Source: JBHJOF01 sp050330055 (GTDB lineage Bacteria > Pseudomonadota > Alphaproteobacteria > Kiloniellales > JAKSDN01). From it: 53,003 nt of DNA. Position numbers and translations under genes: made by a program. The notes beneath the pieces were generated by a model, which worked only from the letters and a program-made list of their open reading frames with translations, had not been told where the DNA came from and ran no database searches. Shown here in pieces: positions 25,685 to 35,103 of the stretch; positions within the stretch are counted from its first letter, which is position 1, and every line of letters begins with the position of its first letter. Location: assembly GCA_050330055.1 (NCBI GenBank), contig JBHJOF010000004.1, forward strand, positions 1 through 53,003, read 5' to 3'.

Positions 25685-26323
25685 ATGACCACTGCCCCGC
25701 CCGACCTGAGCCTGCGCCCGGCGCTGGAGGCGCTGGCGGCGCGCGATGCGGATTTCGCGCGCGCCTATGCGAGCTGCGGCCTGCCGCCGGTCAGGCGCCA
25801 GGTGCCGGGCTTCGCCGGGCTGCTCAAGATCATCACGGCGCAGCAGGTCTCGGCCGCCTCGGCGCGCGCCATCATCGGCCGGCTCGACCAGGCGGTACGG
25901 CGCCTGACGCCGCGCAGCTTTCTCAAGCTCAGCGACGACGACCTGCGCGCCATCGGCTTCAGCCGGGCCAAGATGCGTTACGGCCGCGCGCTGGCCGAGG
26001 CGGTGCTGAAGAAGGAGATCGACTTTGCCGAAGTCGAACGGCTCGACGACGAGGACGCCATCGCGCACCTGACCGGCGCCGTCGGGGTCGGCCGCTGGAG
26101 CGCCGAGGTTTATCTGCTGTTCGCGCTGCAGCGGCCAGACATCTGGCCGGTCGGCGACCTGGCGGTGCGGGTCGCGGCCCAGCGCCTGAAAGCGCTGCCG
26201 GCGCAGCCGTCACCCGGGGAGATGCTGGACCTCGGCGAGCCCTGGCGGCCCTACCGCAGCGCCGCCGCCCGCTTCCTCTGGCACTTCTACCGCCACCCTG
26301 GCGTGCCCCTGGGGGACAACTGA
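25685..26323 (+). CDS. DNA-3-methyladenine glycosylase 2 family (AlkA-type)
   Basis: The 212-residue protein is an HhH-GPD base-excision glycosylase. The helix-hairpin-helix/Gly-Pro-Asp part reads LTGAVGVGRWSAEVYLLFAL and the catalytic aspartate is Asp158 in PVGDLAVRVAAQ. It removes alkylated purines from DNA. It lacks the N-terminal TATA-binding-like domain of E. coli AlkA, as many short relatives do. The ATG at 25685 gives the natural domain start. A membrane protein gene follows 33 bp downstream. Confidence 0.92.
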   Translation: MTTAPPDLSLRPALEALAARDADFARAYASCGLPPVRRQVPGFAGLLKIITAQQVSAASARAIIGRLDQAVRRLTPRSFLKLSDDDLRAIGFSRAKMRYGRALAEAVLKKEIDFAEVERLDDEDAIAHLTGAVGVGRWSAEVYLLFALQRPDIWPVGDLAVRVAAQRLKALPAQPSPGEMLDLGEPWRPYRSAAARFLWHFYRHPGVPLGDN

Positions 26324-26356
26324 GGAGGGGATGGCTGACAGCTTCCATATCTGCTA

Positions 26357-27184
26357 ATGGTGCATGAAATTGCAACGAATCCGCAGCGCTGGCCAAAGGT
26401 CGGGATGGTCGAGATACCCTTCTACTACCGCCTGGGAGCACCCGCGGTTGCTCCCGGCACGGAGCTGTCGCCGGCCCTTACCCTGGCCCTGCCGCTGCTC
26501 TTTGTCGCCGCGCCGATCGCCACATTCCTTGCCGCACCGGACTATGAGATCTATGCGCGCTGGTTCGTCGGCGAGCACGCCTTTATCGAGATCGTGACCG
26601 TGCTCGTCGCTCTCTGGGGCCTGTGCCATGCGGTTCGAGCGCTGCGGCAAAGGGCGCTGTTCCCGAGACGGTTTCTTGCGGTGTGGATGGGCCTTTTCGC
26701 CGTCGGCTTCATCTATATCGCCGGCGAAGAAGCAAGCTGGGGTCAGCATTGGCTGGGCTTCGCGACGCCGGACTGGCTGGAGTCCCTCAATCGACAGGGC
26801 GAAGTCAACATACACAACCTAACGAAGGCCGGGGATCGCCTGCCCAAGACACTGATAGGCGCCGCCCTCGTGGTCGGCGGCCTGCTCGGACCGCTTTTCT
26901 TCCGCTGGCGTGGCATTCGCTTCGGCGGGCCGGACGACTGGCGCTGGTGGATCTGGCCGACGGCGGGAATCACGCCGCTCGCGGCGATCTTCCTGGTGGT
27001 CTGGATATGTGACAGGACCGCGGTCCAGCTCGAAATCCCGCCCGAGAGGGGAGGCGACCTCGGCGATCAGGAGATCAGGGAACTGCTGCTCGCCTACTTC
27101 CTCATGCTCTATTGTTTCTCGATCGATCGGCGGCTGTCGCTCCTACGCGGGGTGGACAAGGCGAGGAAGAGCCTGGCCGTCTAG
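26357..27184 (+). CDS. Conserved membrane protein of unknown function
   Basis: I do not recognise a named family. The 275-residue protein has about six hydrophobic segments and a striking central block IYIAGEEASWGQHWLGFATP followed by LNRQGEVNIHNL. The acidic-aromatic EEASWGQHW motif recurs in uncharacterised membrane proteins, from memory, and could be a site facing one side of the membrane. An alternative ATG at 26405 (MVEIPFYYR) would shorten the N-terminus by 16 residues. The gene converges on a GNAT gene, with 13 bp between them. Confidence 0.75.
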   Translation: MVHEIATNPQRWPKVGMVEIPFYYRLGAPAVAPGTELSPALTLALPLLFVAAPIATFLAAPDYEIYARWFVGEHAFIEIVTVLVALWGLCHAVRALRQRALFPRRFLAVWMGLFAVGFIYIAGEEASWGQHWLGFATPDWLESLNRQGEVNIHNLTKAGDRLPKTLIGAALVVGGLLGPLFFRWRGIRFGGPDDWRWWIWPTAGITPLAAIFLVVWICDRTAVQLEIPPERGGDLGDQEIRELLLAYFLMLYCFSIDRRLSLLRGVDKARKSLAV

Positions 27185-27197
27185 CGGGGGCGCCGCT

Positions 27198-27683
27198 CTA
27201 GGCCAGCCGCTCCTCCAGCGTCGTCAGGTAGGTCCAGTAGACCGGGTCGGAATCGCGCGTGCCGTAGCGGTCGTAGAAGGCCTGGGCCGCACTGTTCTGC
27301 TGCATGACCTGCCAGGCGATCCAGGCCGCGTCGTGATCGCGTGCGGCCCGCGCCAGGGCGGCCAGGAGGGCACGGCCGGCGCCGGCGCGGCGCGCCTGCG
27401 GCTCGACGTAGAGGTCGTCCATCCAGAGCCCGGCGGTCGCCGTCTCGCTGTCGAAGGCACGGTGGAAGAGGATATAGCCGACCGCCTGGCCGCCCGACTC
27501 GGCGATCAGCGCGTGGATCAGCGGCGCGGCGCAGAAGCAGTAGCGCGCCAGGTGCGCCTCGGTCAGCGCGCTTCGGCGGCTGACGTCGCCGACCAGATCG
27601 GCCTCGAAGGCGGTCAGGGCCGCCGCCATCTCGACCAGCTGGGCGGCGTCGCGCGCTTCGGCGGGGCGGACAATGACAGGCAC
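27198..27683 (-). CDS. GNAT family N-acetyltransferase
   Basis: The 161-residue protein begins at a GTG (VPVIVRPAEARDAAQLVEMA) and shows GNAT motif A, LWMDDLYVEPQARRAGAGRA, and motif B, NSAAQAFYDRYGTRDSD. The layout resembles diamine or polyamine acetyltransferase-like GNATs, but the acceptor is not certain. No ATG lies in frame at a sensible place, and the GTG matches the domain start. It is convergent with the membrane protein gene. Confidence 0.87.
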   Translation of the reverse strand: MPVIVRPAEARDAAQLVEMAAALTAFEADLVGDVSRRSALTEAHLARYCFCAAPLIHALIAESGGQAVGYILFHRAFDSETATAGLWMDDLYVEPQARRAGAGRALLAALARAARDHDAAWIAWQVMQQNSAAQAFYDRYGTRDSDPVYWTYLTTLEERLA

Positions 27684-27834
27684 GATCTGATCCGGAACTG
27701 GCAAGGATAGGTCGCAGGCGCGCCCCGTGACGAGGCCTGAGTGACGAGGACTGAGTGACGAGGGCTGACGGCCGGCAGCCGATCCTATAAGAGAGTGGGC
27801 CTGCTTTGGAAGCGACCGTGAAACGGGAGACGCC

Positions 27835-28503
27835 ATGGCGATCGCCGACCTCTTTCGGCTCCAGGGACCACGCCTCGGGCCGGCGGCCGGCGGACAGCCG
27901 CGCGAGCTGGTAGTGCTGCTGCACGGCCTGGGCGCCGACGGCAACGACCTGATCGAGCTGGCGCCGCACCTGGCGCGCAGCCTGCCGCACGCCGCCTTCG
28001 TCTCGCCCGACGCGCCCTTTCCCTGCGACATGGCGCCCTATGGCCGGCAGTGGTTCTCGCTGCAGGAGCGCCACCCCGAGGCCATGCTGGGCGGCGCCCG
28101 CATGGCAGCGCCGATCCTGGACGGCTTCCTGGACGACGAGCTGGCGCGCCACAAGCTGGGCGACGAGCGCCTGGCCCTGGTCGGCTTCTCCCAGGGCACC
28201 ATGATGGCGCTGCACGTCGCCCTGCGCCGGGCCCGGCCCTGCGCCCGGCTGGTCGGCTTCTCCGGCCTGCTGATCGGTGCCGATGTGCTGGGCGAGGAGA
28301 TCAGGAGCCGGCCGCCGGTGCTGCTGGTCCATGGCGACGCCGACGAGATCGTGCCGGTCCAGGCCCTGCCGGCGGCGGTCAAAGCCCTGGAGGCCAACCA
28401 GGTGCCGGTCACCGCCGAAGTGCGACCCGGCCTGGGCCACGGCATCGACCCGCAGGGCCTGGCCCTGGCGGTACAGGCCCTGGAGGCGGCTTTCGCGCCC
28501 TGA
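27835..28503 (+). CDS. Phospholipase/carboxylesterase-family hydrolase
   Basis: The 222-residue protein is a compact alpha/beta hydrolase with HGLGADGNDLIELAPHLA, the nucleophile elbow VGFSQGTMMALHVAL, the acid in LLVHGDADEIVPV and the catalytic His in GLGHGIDPQGL. It belongs to the YpfH/acyl-protein thioesterase group of carboxylesterases, cytoplasmic, with small ester or thioester substrates. The ATG at 27835 follows GGGAGACGCC. It is divergent from the GNAT gene. Confidence 0.92.
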   Translation: MAIADLFRLQGPRLGPAAGGQPRELVVLLHGLGADGNDLIELAPHLARSLPHAAFVSPDAPFPCDMAPYGRQWFSLQERHPEAMLGGARMAAPILDGFLDDELARHKLGDERLALVGFSQGTMMALHVALRRARPCARLVGFSGLLIGADVLGEEIRSRPPVLLVHGDADEIVPVQALPAAVKALEANQVPVTAEVRPGLGHGIDPQGLALAVQALEAAFAP

Positions 28504-28566
28504 TTCGCCGCTAGCCTGGGACCTCTTGCGAGACTGCCCTTGCGTCGCGGACGCTCCGCTGTGCGG

Positions 28567-28680
28567 CCTTCGAGACGGCCGCGTCGCGGCCTCCTCAGGC
28601 TGAGGATAAACCTTTGATGCCAAACACGGTCTCGCCTCCCCCTGAGGAGCGGGCGAAGCCCGCGTCCCGAAGGGCGCAGG
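28567..28680. repeat. Degenerate intergenic palindrome, 'CCTCCTCAGG...TGAGG' family
   Basis: Arms at 28567-28612 and 28628-28680 are inverted and imperfect, containing CCTTCGAGACGGCCGC and CCTGAGGAGCGGGCG. It resembles the CTCATCCTGAGGAGC intergenic repeats of alphaproteobacteria. The rest of the gap 28504-28797 has nothing else I can support. Confidence 0.6.
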
Positions 28681-28797
28681 ATGGCCGTGCAGCCCACTCT
28701 CGGGCTTGAATGCCCTCCGTGACAGGCCGGTTAAGTTTGCTGCGGCGCAAATTCAAGATGTTGTGTTTGCCGGGCCGCTCAAGTATCACATGGCTGG

Positions 28798-29412
28798 GTG
28801 TTGCGCGACGCCCGCGGCACCACTGGCTTGACTGAGAGCGAGGTGCTGCGCTTGACCGCATCCGCAGAAGCCTATCCTGCCCTTGTCCTCAATGCGGACT
28901 TCCGTCCGCTGAGCTACTTCCCGTTGTCGCTCTGGTCCTGGCAAGACTCGGTCAAGGCGGTCTTTCTCGAACGGGTCAACATCATCTCGGAGTACGAGCG
29001 CGTCGTGCGCTCGCCGAGCTTCGAGATGCGCCTGCCCAGCGTCATCTCGCTCAAGGAATACGTCCACCTGGACCGGCGCCCGGCCTTCACGCGATTCAAC
29101 GTCTTCCTGCGCGACCGCTTTACCTGCCAGTACTGCGGCGACGACCTGCCGTCGGAGGACCTGACCTTCGACCATCTGGTGCCGCGCTCGCGCGGCGGCC
29201 GCACGACCTGGACGAACGTCATCACCGCCTGCCAGATCTGCAACCTGCGCAAGGGCGACCGCATGCCCCGGGAGTGCGGCATGCATCCGCTCAAGCCGGC
29301 GAGCCAGCCCTCGACCTACCAGCTGCAGGAAAATGGCCGCGCCTTTCCGCCCAACTTCCTGCACGAGAGCTGGAACGACTTCCTCTACTGGGATACCGAG
29401 CTGGAAGACTAG
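28798..29412 (+). CDS. HNH endonuclease family protein
   Basis: The 204-residue protein has an N-terminal region (YPALVLNADFRPLSYFPLSL) and a C-terminal HNH domain: CQYCGDDLP, then LTFDHLVPRSRGGRTTWTNV and ACQICNLRKGDR, with two zinc CxxC pairs and the catalytic DH. This is a very widespread alphaproteobacterial housekeeping-type HNH protein of unknown target. The start is taken as GTG 28798; an ATG at 28790 is in another frame. Confidence 0.88.
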   Translation: MLRDARGTTGLTESEVLRLTASAEAYPALVLNADFRPLSYFPLSLWSWQDSVKAVFLERVNIISEYERVVRSPSFEMRLPSVISLKEYVHLDRRPAFTRFNVFLRDRFTCQYCGDDLPSEDLTFDHLVPRSRGGRTTWTNVITACQICNLRKGDRMPRECGMHPLKPASQPSTYQLQENGRAFPPNFLHESWNDFLYWDTELED

Positions 29413-29455
29413 GCGCCGCACGAAGCAATTCTCCGCCGCCGCTTGATCGCGTGTT

Positions 29456-29537
29456 CCTCATCCTTCGACAGGCTCAGGATGAGGCTTGGAGAGGCCGACA
29501 CAGAGGCCCTCATGCTGAGCTTGTCGAAGTATGAGGG
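29456..29537. repeat. Intergenic palindrome, 'CTTCGACAGGCTCAG' family, copy 2
   Basis: Arms 29456-29484 and 29507-29537 are inverted, and match the pair at 8236-8311. The right arm has diverged (ATGCTGAGCTTGTCGAAGTAT). It lies between the convergent HNH and coq7 genes. Confidence 0.85.
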
Positions 29538-29579
29538 CCGGAACGACCGCTCGCTACTCAGCAAGAAAACTCTGCCGCT

Positions 29580-30179
29580 CTAGATCCGCTCCGACAGCCA
29601 GATCGCCAGGCGCGAGCCGGCCTTGATGGCGCCGGACAGCAGCCCATAGGCCGGCGCCTGCTCGGCGCCCGCGGCGAGCGCCGTGTCGCGGTGCTCGAGC
29701 TCCTCGCGGCGGAACTCCTCGATGGTCTCCTGCAGCGGCGCCTCGTCGGGCCCGAACTTTTCCGCCTGCCTAGCATAATGCTCGTTGATCACCTCCTCGA
29801 CCGCCACGGTGCAGGCCATGGCCGCCTTCTCGCCGAGCAGCGCGGTGCCGGCGCCGAGCGCAAAGCCGGCGACGTGCCAGAGCGGCTGCAGCAGGGTGGG
29901 ACGCACGCGGCGCTCGACCATCAGCTTCTCGAAGGTCTGCAGGTGGCGCAGCTCCTGGGCGTGCATATGCAGCAGCGTCGGCGCGCTGCGGCCGCGGCCG
30001 AGCACCGCGAGCTGGCCCTCGTAGATGCGCCGGGCGCCGTATTCGCCGGCGTGATCGACGCGGATCGTGCGCTCGACCAGGGCGCGCGGGCCAAGGTCGC
30101 CGGGCAGGCGTGGCCGGCGCCGGCGCTTTGCCTTCGCCGGCGTCTCGTCGTCGCTGGTCGCTCGTCCAGGCTCGGTCAT
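29580..30179 (-). CDS. coq7: Demethoxyubiquinone hydroxylase (Coq7)
   Basis: The 199-residue di-iron protein has a basic N-terminal tail and then the paired carboxylate motifs: IRVDHAGEYGARRIYEGQ, MHAQELRHLQTFEKLM, AVEEVINEHYARQ and FRREELEHRDTAL. It hydroxylates demethoxyubiquinone at C6, the penultimate step of ubiquinone synthesis, at the membrane surface. Its ATG overlaps the dsbB stop (ATGA), so the genes are coupled. It is the last gene of the yqaA-dsbB-coq7 run. Confidence 0.95.
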   Translation of the reverse strand: MTEPGRATSDDETPAKAKRRRRPRLPGDLGPRALVERTIRVDHAGEYGARRIYEGQLAVLGRGRSAPTLLHMHAQELRHLQTFEKLMVERRVRPTLLQPLWHVAGFALGAGTALLGEKAAMACTVAVEEVINEHYARQAEKFGPDEAPLQETIEEFRREELEHRDTALAAGAEQAPAYGLLSGAIKAGSRLAIWLSERI

Positions 30180-30724
30180 GCGTGCAGCTCTCGTCGCCCT
30201 TTCCGCCCCCCTCTCCACCCCCCATGCCGCCGGGGACTCACGGCCAGCCACAGGCTCGCGGCGGCCAGGAGCAGGGAGGCGATGACATTGTAGGCGGCCA
30301 TGGAGAGACCGAACAGCGACCACTGCACCTCGTCGCAGGGCACAAAGGATTGGCTCAGCATCTGCTCGCGCAGCTGGTCGATCGAGAGACTGGGATCGAA
30401 GACCGGTGCGTGACATTCCGCCGTGCCGCGCCACCAGTGCTGCTCGACGCCGACGTGGAAGGCGGCGATGCCGGCGCCGGCCAGGAAGCTGAGGCCGGCC
30501 AGCGCCAGGCAGGCGCGCAGCACGGTCGGCCAGCCGGCAAGCAGGACGCCGATCAGGCCGAAGCCGAAGGCCACGCCATAGGCGTAGCGCTGGTAGTAGC
30601 ACAGGATGCAGGGCTGCAGCCCGCCCCAGACCTCCGAGGCGTAGGCGATGGCGAGCGCGGCCAGCGCCGCTGCCATGATCAGGGTCGGCGCGAGCCGCGG
30701 CCTTGCGTAGAAGCGCTGCAACAT
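30176..30724 (-). CDS. dsbB: Disulfide bond formation protein B
   Basis: The 182-residue membrane protein has four hydrophobic helices with the first redox pair in LQPCILCYYQRYAYG (CxxC) and the second pair in AECHAPVF and SFVPCDEVQWSLFG. It reoxidises periplasmic DsbA by passing electrons to ubiquinone. The start is uncertain: ATG 30724 (MLQRFYARP) is used, with ATG 30742 possible. It follows the YqaA-family gene by about 51 bp and overlaps coq7, which makes its electron acceptor's quinone. Confidence 0.92.
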   Translation of the reverse strand: MLQRFYARPRLAPTLIMAAALAALAIAYASEVWGGLQPCILCYYQRYAYGVAFGFGLIGVLLAGWPTVLRACLALAGLSFLAGAGIAAFHVGVEQHWWRGTAECHAPVFDPSLSIDQLREQMLSQSFVPCDEVQWSLFGLSMAAYNVIASLLLAAASLWLAVSPRRHGGWRGGRKGRRELHA

Positions 30725-30775
30725 GACACCAGGTATAGCCATCGCGTCGCCGGCGCGCCAGACCGCCCCGATCAA

Positions 30776-31357
30776 CTAAAAGAGATAGCGCACGGCGACG
30801 AAGCCGCCGAACAGCAGGATGAAGAAGAGGGTCGCGAGCAGCGGCAGGTTGTTCTCGATGAAGCGGCGGATCGGCGGGCCGAAGTACCACAGCAAGGCCG
30901 CCAGTAGGAAGAAGCGCGCGCCGCGCGAGACCACCGAGGCCAGCGTGAAGGTGGCGAGGTCGAGGTCCATGACGCCGCTGGCGATGGTGATGACCTTGTA
31001 GGGGAAGGGCGTGAAGCCGGCCCCGGCGACGATCCACCAGCCCCACTCGCTGTAGATTTCCTGGAAGGCGGCGAAGCGCTCGCCGTAGCCGTAGAACTGC
31101 AGGATCGGCCGGCCGACCGCCTCGAACAGGCCGGCGCCGATGGCGTAGCCGAGGAAGCCGCCCAGCACCGAGGCGACGGTGGCGATCAGCGCGATGCGCC
31201 AGGCCCGGTCGCGGGCCGCCAACACCATGGGGATCATGATTACGTCGGGGGGGATCGGGAAGACCGAGCTCTCGACGAAGGAGATCAGCGCCAGGGCGGC
31301 CAGCGCATGGCGGTGCGCGGCCAGGCCCATGGTCCAGTCGTAAAGGGAACGCAGCAC
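30776..31357 (-). CDS. YqaA/DedA-family membrane protein
   Basis: The 193-residue protein has five or six hydrophobic helices and the VTT/DedA-type motifs SFVESSVFPIPPDVIMIPMV and AGAGFTPFPYKVITIASG, as in YqaA. DedA-superfamily proteins are thought to move lipids or ions across the membrane; the activity here is unproven. I start it at the GTG 31357 (VLRSLYDWTMGLA), where family members begin; an ATG at 31441 would add a proline- and arginine-rich leader. It is first in a run with dsbB and coq7. Confidence 0.85.
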   Translation of the reverse strand: MLRSLYDWTMGLAAHRHALAALALISFVESSVFPIPPDVIMIPMVLAARDRAWRIALIATVASVLGGFLGYAIGAGLFEAVGRPILQFYGYGERFAAFQEIYSEWGWWIVAGAGFTPFPYKVITIASGVMDLDLATFTLASVVSRGARFFLLAALLWYFGPPIRRFIENNLPLLATLFFILLFGGFVAVRYLF

Positions 31358-31494
31358 GGATCGCCGTCGAGCCGGTGAGGGAGCGCGAGCTTTAGCAGGC
31401 GGCGGCCAGGGCGGCAATCGTTCGGGTGCCGGCCGGTGCATTCTGCTAGGCTCGCACCAGAGCGCCGAGCCATTCTGTTCCAGGGGAGCTGCCG

Positions 31495-31902
31495 ATGCGC
31501 GACGAGGCTAGCGTGCTCTTCGCCAACGATGCCTTCTACGAGGCCTTCCGCCAGCGCGACCTGGAGACCATGGACAAGCTCTGGGCGCGCCGTCGGCCGG
31601 TCGCCTGCACCCACCCCGGCTGGCGCACCCTGATCGGCCGCGAGGAAGTCATGGAGAGCTGGGCCGGTATCCTGGGCAACCCGGGCTCGCCGGCCATCAC
31701 CTGCCGCAACGCCATCGCCTTCGTCGAGGGCGACAGCGCGTTCGTCACCTGCTACGAGGCGGTCGGAGGCAACGTGCTGGCCGCCACCAACATCTTCACC
31801 CTGGAGGACGGCCAGTGGCGCCTGGTGCATCACCAGGCCGGCCCCAGCGAGCTGCCGCTCTCCGCCCTCGACGACGCGCCCGAGCCGGGGCCGGTGCAGT
31901 AG
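31495..31902 (+). CDS. SnoaL/NTF2-like (DUF4440-type) protein
   Basis: The 135-residue protein has the cone-shaped NTF2-like fold signature: ANDAFYEAFRQRDLETMDKL, CTHPGWRTLIGREEVMESW, and AATNIFTLEDGQWRLVHHQA. Family members act as small hydrolases, isomerases or ligand-binding proteins; nothing here tells which. An AGGGGAGC ribosome site precedes the ATG. Its stop codon lies at the edge of a 14-bp inverted repeat. Confidence 0.87.
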   Translation: MRDEASVLFANDAFYEAFRQRDLETMDKLWARRRPVACTHPGWRTLIGREEVMESWAGILGNPGSPAITCRNAIAFVEGDSAFVTCYEAVGGNVLAATNIFTLEDGQWRLVHHQAGPSELPLSALDDAPEPGPVQ

Positions 31903-31963
31903 TCAGATGTCAGAAGTCAGGACACTGACAGCCGTCTCCAAGCCCTTGTTTCTGACATCTGAC
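31902..31963. repeat. 14-bp perfect inverted repeat, 34-bp loop
   Basis: GTCAGATGTCAGAA (31902-31915) and TTCTGACATCTGAC (31950-31963) are exact inverted copies. The first base overlaps the stop codon of the SnoaL-like gene. It could act as that gene's terminator. Confidence 0.8.
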
Positions 31964-32014
31964 ATCCTGCTCCTGGCCGCACTGCCAAATTGCCATGGCG
32001 TCCGGCTCGTCTAT

Positions 32015-32048
32015 AAGGACGTGCTGGTTCGAGTCCGGCCAGGGGCAC
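32015..32048 (+). pseudogene. Truncated tRNA-Leu remnant
   Basis: These 34 bases are identical to 38256-38289, the variable arm, T arm and acceptor 3' strand of the intact tRNA-Leu(CAA). The about 45 bases upstream (31970-32014) also resemble the 44 bases before a matching point near the intact gene (38148-38191), including GGCTCGTCTAT. Relative to that locus, 64 bases covering the last upstream bases, the 5' acceptor strand, D arm and anticodon arm are missing. It therefore cannot make a tRNA. It lies 23 bp from the end of the operon 32071-37701. Confidence 0.85.
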
Positions 32049-32070
32049 AACGACCCGCTCGCCGGCCCGC

Positions 32071-33218
32071 CTAGAGGCCGAGCCAACCGGCGACGATGTT
32101 GCGCTGGATCTCCGAGGTGCCGGAGTAGAGGCGGCTGCCCACCGCATCGCGCAGCGCCCGCTCGACCTCGTACTCGGTCAGGAAACCGTAGCCGCCGAAC
32201 AGCTGGATCGTGTCGAGCGCCGCGCGGAGCAGGGACTCGCTCACGAACAGCTTCGAGATCGAGGCATCGAGAGACACGCTCTTCGAGCGCTCGAGGTTCC
32301 ACGCTGCCTTGTAGGTCAAGAGGCGCGCCGCCTCGAGTTGCACCTTCATGTCGGCGATCTTGTGCGCTACCGCCTGAAAGGTGGCGATCGTCTTTCCGGA
32401 CTGCCGCCGGGTGCGGGCATAGTCGATCGCCCTTTCGATCAGCCGTTCGATAGTCCCGACGTGGGTGGCGAAGAGACAGCTGCGCTCCCATTCCATGGAA
32501 TGGACGAACAGTGGTGCGCCCGCCCCGACGCCGCCCAGCACGGCCGCGGCCGGCACGCGCACCTCCTCGAACAGCAGCTCGCTGAAAGGCGAGGTGCGCA
32601 GGCCCATCTTCTCGAACTTCTGGCCCACCCGGTAGCCGAGCGTGTCGCGCTCGACGATGAAGGCGGTGATGCCGCCATGGAAGCCCCGCTCAGGGTCGGT
32701 GACCGCAAACACGAGGGCAAGGTCGGCGACCGGCCCGTTGCTGATGAAGGTCTTCGTGCCGGTGATGCGAAAGCCGTCGCCGTCGGGCTCGGCGCGGGTA
32801 CGGAGCGCAAAGGCATCGGAGCCGGAGCCCGGCTCCGTCATGGCATTGGCGGCGATCAGGCGGCCGTCACACAGACCAGGCAGATAGCGCTGCTTCTGTT
32901 CCTCGCTTCCGAACTTCCAGATCGGCACGACGCAGGACAGCAGGTGCGCCGCGACCGAGAAAACGAGACCGGAGTCCTCGCAGCCATAGCCGAAGGACTC
33001 GAGGGCGATCGCCGTCGACAGGGAATCGAGGCCCGCGCCGCCGTACTCCGCCGGCACCGGCAGGCCGGTCAGACCCATCTCGGCACAGGCCTGCCACAGT
33101 TCGCGCTGGAACAGCTGGCCGCGATCGCGCTCGATCATCCCGTCGTTCAGCTTGGCCCGGGCGAAGCGCGTAATCTCGGCGCGCAGGATTCGCTGCTCCT
33201 CGCTCAACGCGAAATCCA

Positions 33219-33219
<1 letters not shown>
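32071..33219 (-). CDS. Prolyl-carrier-protein dehydrogenase-like flavoprotein (acyl-CoA dehydrogenase family)
   Basis: The 382-residue protein has the acyl-CoA dehydrogenase fold with FAD motifs ANAMTEPGSGSDAFALRTRA and FQAVAHKIADMKVQLEAARL. It resembles the PigA/PltE/RedW group that oxidises L-prolyl on a carrier to pyrrole-2-carboxyl: FSVAAHLLSCVVPIWKFGS and VHSMEWERSCLFATHVG. The usual catalytic Glu near the C-terminus is Ser366 (LYSGTSEIQ); Glu245 in SMEWER sits where isovaleryl-type enzymes and that group place the base. Its ATG overlaps the adenylation gene's stop (TGA/ATG), so it is coupled to it. Substrate assignment is inference from this and the neighbours. Confidence 0.85.
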
Positions 33220-34783
<1,564 letters not shown>

Positions 34784-34787
<4 letters not shown>

Positions 34788-35056
34788 GGCCTTGGCCCGC
34801 CCCAGCCCCGCTTCGATGCCACAAAGTCGGCAATATGCGCGATCGTGTTCAAGTTATCCGCGTCCAGCTCATGCGGCTGGACATTGATGCCGTAAGTTTC
34901 CTCGAGAAAGGCGACGAGCTTGAGCGTAGCCAGCGAGTCGAGGATACCGGAGCTGATCAGCTCTATAGTGTCCTGCAGGCTGTCGGCGCTCTCGCCGGGC
35001 AGGAACTCCTTCAGGATGTACTGTCTGACCTCGTCCTTGATTGCTGGCATGTCCAT
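34784..35056 (-). CDS. Acyl/peptidyl carrier protein
   Basis: The 90-residue protein is a single carrier domain with the phosphopantetheine serine Ser41 in SSGILDSLATLKLVAFLEE and the following helix ADNLNTIAHIADFV. The sequence is closer to the DltC/PltL type than to fatty-acid ACP. It should carry the proline thioester made by the next gene. The ATG 35056 has TAGGAGTCAAGGG just upstream. It starts 47 bp after the MBOAT gene and its stop overlaps the adenylation gene's ATG. Confidence 0.9.
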
Positions 35057-35103
35057 CCCTTGACTCCTAGCTGTCAGGTAATCCTGGGCATTGTGTTGAC
35101 TTT

